The notes under the pieces: generated by a model
The model's database searches: none
The model's input: the letters and a program-made list of their open reading frames with translations, nothing else
Told to the model about the DNA's origin: nothing
Position numbers and translations under genes: made by a program
Assembly: GCA_963854835.1 (NCBI GenBank)
Contig: OY978528.1
Coordinates: 12,556,242-12,620,241, forward strand
Direction: 5' to 3'
Length of the DNA stretch: 64,000 bases
Origin: Megamerina dolium
Lineage: Eukaryota > Arthropoda > Insecta > Diptera > Megamerinidae
In this document: positions 56,927 to 64,000 of the stretch, piece after piece
How the letters are laid out: each line of letters opens with the position of its first letter
Numbering within the stretch: position 1 is the stretch's first letter

Positions 56927-59900
56927 TTATCACATGCACACGCGCAACAACAAAAGACGCAAATCATTTCGGCAACACAATTGAATGCAGTCGCTGGAGT
57001 CAATTCTGCATTGCGCACTCAACTCAGCTCCAGTGTGCCCATTTTGGTAGGATTCAATAATCTTTTTTTTATGATTTTGTTGTTTATTTTTCTTCTATGT
57101 GATTGTAGCAAGCACAATTGAAAGCTACTCCCATCCTGAATACTCAACAACAGCAACAGCATCAACAGTTATTGCACAAGCAACAACAACATCAGCTGTC
57201 TGCCAGCAGTAGCAGTAGCAGCAGCAGTAGCAGCAGCAGTAGTGGTACTAATATCAATAACAATGCAAGCAGCAGTACAGCTTTATATCCTAATCCTGCA
57301 ATAAATGCAATTGTAACGAGTATCATGAATACAGCAAATCAATGGCAACAACAACATCAGCAGCAACAACAACAACAAAATCGTAAGCACACAAAAATTA
57401 TGTTCTAAAAAGTAGAGAGGAGAGAGGAGAGAAAAAAGCAATAAGACAACCGCCATGGAATGTATAATACAAATTTCTATGAAAAAATATTGACTGCATG
57501 TTGCTAGATACATGTTGCGAACTTTTCAATTAATCATATACATAGATTTACTCTTTCGCGGTGGAATTTCACTGTTTTTCAATAACAATGTAGTTTGCAT
57601 AGCATTTGACAGCAGATTTGATAAGAAATCAGGTATATTTAGTACCAACATTTTTCGGTTGTTGTGAAAAAAATCTTGTTATAATAATTTTTTATTTATA
57701 TACTTTAATATACATTCTGTCATGAAAATGTAGATAAAAGCGACGATATATGATAACATGAATATCATATAGACACGCAACCCACTACACCATTAATATA
57801 TTCGTCGATCTCGTTAAAAATATGCTACAAGTAATAGTGAAAAATATGAATAAGCAAAGGAATAACCGCAGAGGAAGATCAATATATTCGCAAAAATAAT
57901 TTCTATTTAAATTTTCTAATAACAGATTTAAATACAAAATAACGGTAACTCATGATTGCACAGCCCCACAAAAATAAAAGTAGGATGGCCGACGGAGAAG
58001 AGTTGTAATATTCTATGGATTTACGGTGCTTCAATCCGAATGCGGTGTCGGATTTTCGCCATCACCCTCAGATTTCTTTATAATAAAAAAAAACATGGGT
58101 TTTTCGGATTTATTCAAGTTTTTTGAGGTTAGAATGAAAATTGAGGGTTATGGCGGAAGCTCTATGTTGCGAAACCTTGTTTTTAAATCGAAAGTAAACA
58201 CCAGTGACAATAATGTTGTTTCAACATGTATCTTGTCGTTTTGTTCCTTCCAAGAACTAAATGGTCAATTTATTTGTTTTTAATTTTTGAAATTTTTTTT
58301 AAATAAAATATTATGCAACACCTTTCTATCTTAGGGACCTGTTCGAAAGTGACAAGTCCAATAGAGTGGGTCGAAAAAAAAAGTTTCTTACACTCAAGAT
58401 GCCAGTTCATTTTGAGAGCATCTTAACAATTTTTTCAACGTAATTTAGTTTTTAATTGATTTCTCAGTTGTCATTGTTAGGAGAAGTCATATTCGGTTGA
58501 CAAGCTCAGTAATTCAGAGTTCTTGCTATCTAAGTACAATTATTTATTAGTTTACATTTAATGTTTGCCTCAGAAAAGTTGGCACAAATGTAGAATATGC
58601 TTTCATAAGTTTACATTTAATGTTTGCCTTAGAAAAGTTGTCAAAAATTTAGAATATAAAGATATAATTTTACACTGCTATATATCAATCTCTATGATCT
58701 TTTATATATTTTTCTATATTTTTTTTAAAAGAAAAATGTGATTCTTTCATAAAAATAGTACATTTAATGTTTGTCTCAGAAAAGTTGGCACAAATGTAGA
58801 ATATGCTTTCATAAGTTTACATTTAATGTTTGCCTTAGAAAAGTTGGCAAGAATTTAGAATATAAAGATATCATTTTACACTGATATTAAACAATCTCTA
58901 TGATCTTTTATATATTTTTCTATATTTTTTTAAAAAGAAAAATGTGATTCTTTCATAAAAATTGTTTAAAAACCGAAATAGAATTTCACTGATCAAAAAT
59001 TTAACACAAGATTAAAGACCATACAATTTCTATTCCAAAGGTATATAAAATATATTTCCAAAAATTTTATATTTTTTAAATAATTTTTTTTAATGTTTGA
59101 GTAAAGTTTTTTTAAATTGGCCGATTATCAATAGTTTTAGGCCTATATTCAAATATATCAAATTCAGCTTTGCGACCAACAACTTTACAGCATGGAATTC
59201 CTTAAGTGGCCGGACTTCTGGCGGCCTTAAGAAATAAGCCTTATGCGTCCAAATTCGGCTTTTCGACTTATGAAAATTTCTTCGGCATCAATTGGCTTTG
59301 GCAAGTCATTAAAAATTTTACTTTCATAAGTCAATATTTAGGCTTTAAATCTCTTTTGCCTGGCTGAACTTTGGCCGTGGGTTAAAAACTTAACCTTAAT
59401 AAGTTCAAGGTAGCGTTAGTGAGAAATAGTATTTTAGCGTTAAATCTCTTTTTCGTCTCCAGGTTTTAGTCGACTTTAAAAATGAGATACAACCCTCAAA
59501 GATCCGAATCAAGCTTTGCATCAACAGTAATAATAAGATTTAAGGGATTCATATTCTATGTTTATGCTGAAAAGTCTTATTAACATACATCCGTCGTTTG
59601 TGTTAATTTGATATAAACAAATATTATCTCATGCTAAAACTCATATCTCGTTCTTTCTATAGCCAATAATGCAAATCAACCAACCGGCAGCTCTACAATT
59701 ACTACCAACAATAATAGCAACATCGCCCCTTCGACATCAATAAAAAATTCCAGCAATGCATCAATTCTTAGTCTGCTTAATAGTGCGCCAGCGGCAATGA
59801 CTAGTACACCAGTCGCAAGTGGCACGTTCACCACATCGACGGGACAACAACAAACAGTAACTTTGGTGCAACACGCGCCAGCGCTGCAATTGCAACAACA

Positions 59901-62414
59901 ACAACAGCAGCAACAGCAACAGCAAAATATCACCACAGACACGTTTGTACAGACGACAGTGCAACCAGCACAGGCACCAACAACAACAACGACAATACAG
60001 CGTAAGCAACAAAACGAAGTGTTGCAAAATTTGCTAAATCAAAATCGCAAAATAAACATTGTTGGCGGAAGTGGTGGTGCGACAACATTTCGCACTAATG
60101 CTGCAGGTAATCTTATAGCTGTCAATCTGAATCAGCAGCAGCAACACCAGCTACAGCAGGATCATCAACAACAGCAACAACAACAGCAACATCAGACCGT
60201 ACGTGTCACGATGTCCGCATTGGCATCACAATTAGCCTCACCGCCAGCCATAATGACAAATCCTGCTGCGAATTTTGGTTACACGCTAAGTGCGGTGGGT
60301 AATGCCATGAGTGGAGGTCCTAGTGGTGGTAGTATCAAAATCCTTAATAGCGGTGTGCAGCAGCAGCGTGTTTTAGCGAGTGCATTGAGGCGTGATTCCA
60401 ACACCACAGCACCACCAAATGCGATCGTAGTGGGTGTAGCGGCTCCATCACCTGGTAGTGATTCGAATGCATCGAATGCAAGTGGTTTCGCCGTTCCACA
60501 AGCTACTAGTACGCCCGCACCTACCAATCTGAACGCTCTGCTGGCGAATGCATCACCATCGCCATCCGGTTCAGAACATTCACAGTCGTCAACTCAAAAT
60601 CAGACACTCTTGGAACGTCTTAACAGTGTCTCAAATTCGTCTTCGACTGTTGCGGCGATACCAAATATGTCGCCGCAGCAACAACAGCAATACATCACCA
60701 AAACATTAGTGCAATCACCCGCTACTTCATCCATTCATTCGCCGATGTCTAGTCCACATCCTCAGCCCTCGCCATCTCCGCATCAGCAGCAGCATCATCA
60801 TCATCAGCAGCAGCAGCAACAACAGCAACAGCAAACCACCGCAACTGCCACACTCAATTTACAAGGCATTAATTTGTCGACACTACAAGGTGCCATGGCC
60901 AATTTTCCAAACCTGCAAAATGTACAAGTGCAGCTATCTGGATTATCGCAACCCATTTCGCTTCAGCTAACAGGTGGCAGTCTGCAGGCTACCATGCAAC
61001 AACAACAGCAACAGCAGTCATCCAACACTGCCACTGTTTCTGTGGTCGCTGGCAATAGTACTGGTGGCGGTAATTCCAACAGCAGTCAACAGACACAAGG
61101 ACAACATCGCAGTCTGCTGGTCTCAGTTCCTGTTTCGTCCACCGGACAACAGCAATCACAACCGCAACATACCATCACCTTGCAGCCGCAACAGCAGCAG
61201 CAACAACAACATGTACCACCCACAGGCACAATTGTAAATCTGCCACCAGGCTCAGCTACCACTGCCGGCACACAAACGGTTGTATTAACAAATAGTGGAG
61301 TTGCTGTTAGTTCCAGTAACGGACCGTCACCGAATACAAGTACGAATAGCGGTAGTTCAACTACAATGCTAACATTGCCTATCGGTAAGTTTCAAGAGAA
61401 TTTATTTTCAAAAAGGTCAAGATGAACAACAAACAATATGAGTTCAGTGATAATAGTTTGCACTGCGATCTTCAAAATGAGCATAAAAATAGTCAGAAGG
61501 TGGGTTGCTTTTGTTCAGCACAATTTGGCTGATTTTACAATAGCATATCCAAAAAGGGCTTCATTCTGCTTAAATTTGCCGAATACTTCTAGCATTCTTG
61601 CTGGTTTTTCGGTCGCAGGACTCTTATAGAAGCATTTTCAATGAACCTTTTTATTGTCGAAAACTTTGCTAACTACTTGCCGCCAAGTGAGCTTCAATAA
61701 GCGATTTTTCAAAACTTTGAAAAATTAGAGAAAAAAAAAAATCAGTTGGAATTTGCAGTTTACTGTGGAGCGTTCCCATAAAAAATCCAATTTGCCCACT
61801 CTTTTTTCTTCGTTAGACCTATCTACTCATTGTGGACATAATTTTTTTCTTGAAAATGGACTTTGGTATGGACAAAAAATGTTTAAGTAATACTTCATAG
61901 AAACTCCTAGATGTTTGTTCATAAGTGATATCATTGCTATCCGGAAGGAATGTAAAGGGAGATCCAAGTACAAGCTTCTTAAAAAAATAATAATTTTTTT
62001 CCCAATCCTCAGCGGGATTTCATACATATGGCTGCCTCGGCTGACTGCGCTGTAGCGCCATATTGTGTTAAGGGCATTGAAATTTCACGCGATCCTACAA
62101 AAATGCCTAATCGAAGCTTCAGGCGGCCAATTGACAACACCAAGACGGCTGATAACGCGATTAGCGAACATAAAAAATCGACCAAGTCCATGTTTCAACT
62201 TCAGCCGTTCACAAAAAGACGGTAATCGTGGTTATGTTGAGCTTGATGGTGTTGAGGATTACCAAGCCATCTTCTTTATGCCTACAGCTCCTGAAGGACT
62301 TGTGCTTTTGGACTAAGTAGACTCTCAATAATAATTTGCCAGCTATATCGATCAATGAAATCAATTTTCTTAGTTTATTGTTGTTGTGACATTTTGGCTC
62401 GTTGCAGTGAATTA

Positions 62415-62458
<44 letters not shown>

Positions 62459-63437
62459 TTACATTTTATTTTATACTAAACAATAAACAAACAAACCAAA
62501 AAAACAAACGAACATACGAAAATACATGCCGACAAATTTCCATAAATTGCAAAATTACACAAATTCTTTCTCTTTTTCATTTCTCCACTAATTTAATATC
62601 AAAACATCAATTCTATAATTACTTACATACATTCTCGCTATCCTTATGTGTATATTTTCTACTCACGAATTGTACTAAAAACCACATTTTGCTTTTCCTT
62701 CATTTCATCATCAACATTCTCACAATACTCTCACAAATGTATATTTGGCAACATTTCATTTGCATATAAACATTTGTATAATATACACTCTCTTAAAATG
62801 GTATCATCACTATTAGATAATCGATCAAATCTCTCATATTAGTTATTATCTCAATACACATTATCACATCCCATGATTATGACTCTCATCATTGAAAATG
62901 TATGTTTTTTTTTTTTTGTTGAGTAATTTTATTATACAAAACGTACTTAACTAACATAAAATAAAATTTATTTGAAAATTTGTATACATTTTCTCATTAT
63001 TAACAACTAATCAAACCAACGAGTCATTTAACCAACAAAAAAAAAAAAACAACAACCCGCGACTTCCCCTTTCATTCCAGCTCAATTAGTCGGTCCCGGT
63101 GTACAAAAACTAAATCCTCAAACAATTCGTACCTCAGGTGGTGGTGGTGGTGTTGCAGGTGGCAGCGTACAACAGCAGCAGCAGCATCATCAACAGCAGC
63201 AAACTCAACAACATCAGCAGCAGCAGACAATAACAGTGGGTGTAGGTGGTGGCGGTGGTGGTGGTAATGGTGTTAGCGGTGGCAACAATCAAGGTATACA
63301 GTTGGTGGGTACAATACAACAGCGACCACGCAACATACAAGTGGTCGGTACAAAGCAACTGGGCAATCGTCAGCTAATTGCAACGCAACGAAATATCGGT
63401 GGACCGACATTGAAAATTGCTGCAACGCCCATAAATG
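52906..63437 (+). CDS. Spt20: Spt20 (SUPT20H/p38IP), SAGA complex subunit, 3' end outside the window
   Basis: Structural subunit of the SAGA histone-acetyltransferase co-activator (family knowledge). Six coding exons join in phase: 52906-52941, 53004-54251, 54314-57046, 57109-57382, 59663-61384 and 63081-63437, giving at least 2,123 residues. After MQSLDSSCQEADFIIND comes a 380-residue Gln/Ser/Thr-rich insert. The conserved Spt20 core then runs from about residue 400 to 975: FFNIYDKIKELYLQLLA, FILERLVENEKL, VVNLYPGNKGY (about 450), EVLRWPYENDQLLQ (about 582), FYAGCVIAQIRDFRQTF (about 637), LESQLVLATAEPLCLDP, and the end at VKITHLVPGHEPKITHTG. The rest is poly-Gln, Ser, Gly and His with little order. 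The human protein is under 800 residues, so most of the extra length is low complexity. Identity is firm from the core motifs. Confidence 0.93.
53004..54251 (+). CDS. Spt20: Spt20 coding exon 2
   Basis: The acceptor is CTCATTTAG. Begins FIINDTLKKLKGSNAG, followed by Gln-, Ser-, Gly-, Asn- and Ala-rich runs, then a basic patch SPSKRQKTRES. It enters the conserved core at FFNIYDKIKELYLQLLATDI and ends ETG|GTAGGT in phase 0. Confidence 0.92.
54314..57046 (+). CDS. Spt20: Spt20 coding exon 3 (most of the conserved core, then Gln-rich)
   Basis: The acceptor is AAATTGCAG. Begins IKQRSRSFILERLVENEKLT and continues through the entire central core to about 55965. A Ser-rich loop (55105-55155) is inserted inside the core. 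After that the exon is dominated by CAG/CAA Gln runs, with Asn, Ser and Gly tracts (56680-56715). It ends PIL|GTAGGA in phase 0. Confidence 0.93.
57109..57382 (+). CDS. Spt20: Spt20 coding exon 4
   Basis: The acceptor is TGTGATTGTAG. Encodes QAQLKATPILNTQQQ, Gln/His and Ser runs, NPAINAIVTSIMNTANQWQQ, more Gln, and ends AAT C|GTAAGC in phase 1. ATP..N......I.....N is the only non-repetitive part. Confidence 0.85.
57383..59662 (+). other. Spt20 intron 4 (2.28 kb) with a 206-bp tandem duplication
   Basis: Apart from the tandem duplication at 58554-58969, nothing is recognised. The portion 57950-58280 is slightly less AT-rich and gives an 85-codon frame without known motifs. The acceptor is TTCTTTCTATAG ending at 59662. 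Confidence 0.6.
58554..58969. repeat. 206-bp tandem duplication with an inner 59-bp duplication
   Basis: ACATTTAATGTTTGCCTCAG occurs at 58554 and, with one change, at 58760; a variant with CCTTAG occurs at 58613 and 58819. The outer period is therefore 206 and the inner one 59. Both copies continue through AAAAGTTGGCACAAATGTAG and CTCTATGATCTTTTATATAT with few differences. Confidence 0.88.
59663..61384 (+). CDS. Spt20: Spt20 coding exon 5
   Basis: It completes a split Pro codon. It carries Asn/Ser/Thr sequence, SNASILSLLNSAPAAMTS, many Gln runs, RKQQNEVLQNLLNQNRKINI, VRVTMSALASQLASPPAI, a Ser/Pro/His-rich stretch and NLQGINLSTLQGAMANFPNL, a Leu-containing patch that may be functional. It ends LPI G|GTAAGT in phase 1. 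These short ordered islands between Gln tracts are the parts most likely to be conserved. Confidence 0.85.
62020..62320 (+). other. Unidentified GC-richer island in Spt20 intron 5
   Basis: It stands out from the surrounding AT-rich intron. One frame reads MAASADCAVAPYCVKGIEIS from 62028 for 65 codons. Another ends VELDGVEDYQAIFFMPTAPE and so on, with a stop at about 62316. The pair could be one decayed coding sequence with a frame change near 62220. I do not recognise the protein. A transposon relic or processed fragment is likelier than a host exon. Confidence 0.3.
62418..62457. repeat. (TTA)n microsatellite
   Basis: An uninterrupted ATT/TTA trinucleotide run. Confidence 0.92.
63081..63437 (+). 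CDS. Spt20: Spt20 coding exon 6 (last in the window)
   Basis: It completes a split Ala codon and reads QLVGPGVQKLNPQTIRTSGG, a Gly run, Gln/His runs, another Gly run, then an ordered segment GIQLVGTIQQRPRNIQVVGT and KQLGNRQLIATQRNIGGPTL. It ends ATPIN G|GTAAGA in phase 1, so at least one more exon lies beyond the window. Confidence 0.85.
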
Positions 63438-64000
63438 GTAAGAAAACGGCGTGTTTTGTTTAATCTTACTCAGCAACATTTCTGTTGCGCTCAAATTTAT
63501 GGTTTTCAATCAGAGGTAGAAGATAATCTCCTCCATTCCACATTGTCACTCTCATTCGAAAATCTCGAATAATAATTGTAACGAGTAAAAGTGATTAAAA
63601 ATGAAATTGAAATGAGGGTAAAATGAAAATGGCGGCGCAGTGGAAGTGTGTAATTCCTGTGGAGTAATGGAATATGATATTTTTTCGAATTGATCAATAA
63701 TGTTGTTCAATTTACTGCGATATTTGTCGTAGTGTGGGAAAAATCCATAATAATCTAATAACACTGTGAAGCAAATATTAATATTTTTCCTATGAATGAC
63801 CTGAATGATGAGCTTAGAAAGCTGGAAACATAAATATATGTTTAACAATAATATATTATGGCAACCTCATATGTTTAAGTAAGTCTGGCAACCCCATTTG
63901 TAAATAAATGGAACAAGAGCATCACGCAGAACACCGCTGCCGCACAGTAGGATTTAGAGTGCAAAAACCCAAATTTTCGACCACTGAAATTGAAATATCG
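63438..64000 (+). other. Start of Spt20 intron 6
   Basis: It follows the donor GTAAGA and reaches the window edge. No element is recognised. Confidence 0.6.

Larger units (their letters stand above)
61385..63080 (+). other. Spt20 intron 5 (1.7 kb)
   Basis: It contains a very diverged body segment of the minus-strand SINE at about 61610-61705 (GTCGCAGGACTCTTATAGAA, GCCGCCAAGTGAGC), a less AT-rich island at 62020-62320, and (TTA)n at 62418-62457. The acceptor is TTTCATTCCAG ending at 63080. Confidence 0.5.

Noticed and set aside
53053..57513. Many antisense and alternate-frame open frames over Spt20
   Set aside because: They are shadows of CAG/CAA tracts. Only the + strand frame carries the conserved Spt20 core and agrees with splice phases.

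Overview
The window reads as AT-rich genomic DNA of a higher (cyclorrhaphan) fly. It holds two recognisable fly/animal co-regulator genes, Tgi and Spt20, both on the + strand, with dipteran-style CAG/CAA-rich coding sequence and short introns ending in TTTCAG. The intron and intergenic space is much larger and more transposon-filled than is usual in Drosophila, so a non-drosophilid fly with a larger genome (for example a tephritid) is my inference. I cannot fix the species.

Layout. 1-6475: intergenic DNA with LINE and SINE relics and a 95-bp tandem repeat. 6476-8742: a perfect core-promoter Motif 1 and the presumed 5' leader of Tgi. 8743-42511: Tgi, the Tondu-domain partner of Yorkie/Scalloped (VGLL4 family), built here from three coding exons whose phases agree (8743-9475, 40907-41485, 41562-42511; 753 residues). 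Its first intron is 31.4 kb and contains most of the mobile DNA: an apparently intact Jockey-type retrotransposon (12698-17227, ORF1 and ORF2 overlapping by ATGA), a nearly full-length but broken mariner right beside it, a 561-bp mariner deletion derivative, a PIF/Harbinger deletion derivative with two tail-to-tail gene remnants, several RNase H-bearing LINE fragments, two loci of a 153-bp tandem repeat, and many copies of one tRNA-derived SINE. 42512-49900: intergenic region with more LINE and SINE relics. 49900-63437 and beyond: Spt20 (SUPT20H/p38IP), a SAGA subunit, with six coding exons visible and the 3' end outside the window.

How the parts relate. Tgi and Spt20 are both nuclear transcription co-regulators: Tgi represses Hippo-pathway targets by occupying Scalloped and binding Yorkie, and Spt20 is a structural SAGA component. 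Nothing in the sequence links them functionally beyond adjacency on one strand. Both proteins are dominated by glutamine, serine and alanine homopolymers surrounding compact conserved motifs.

The best candidate for something not yet described is the SINE family. Its head is tRNA-like with A and B boxes, and its 3' tail is shared with the RNase H LINE fragments in this same window, ending in repeats of the unit TTAGG/CCTAA. Every copy I can see lies on the minus strand, and two full or 5'-truncated copies have convincing target-site duplications, with a third nearly so. Element ends, splice sites and UTRs were read by eye and are approximate unless exact positions are given.
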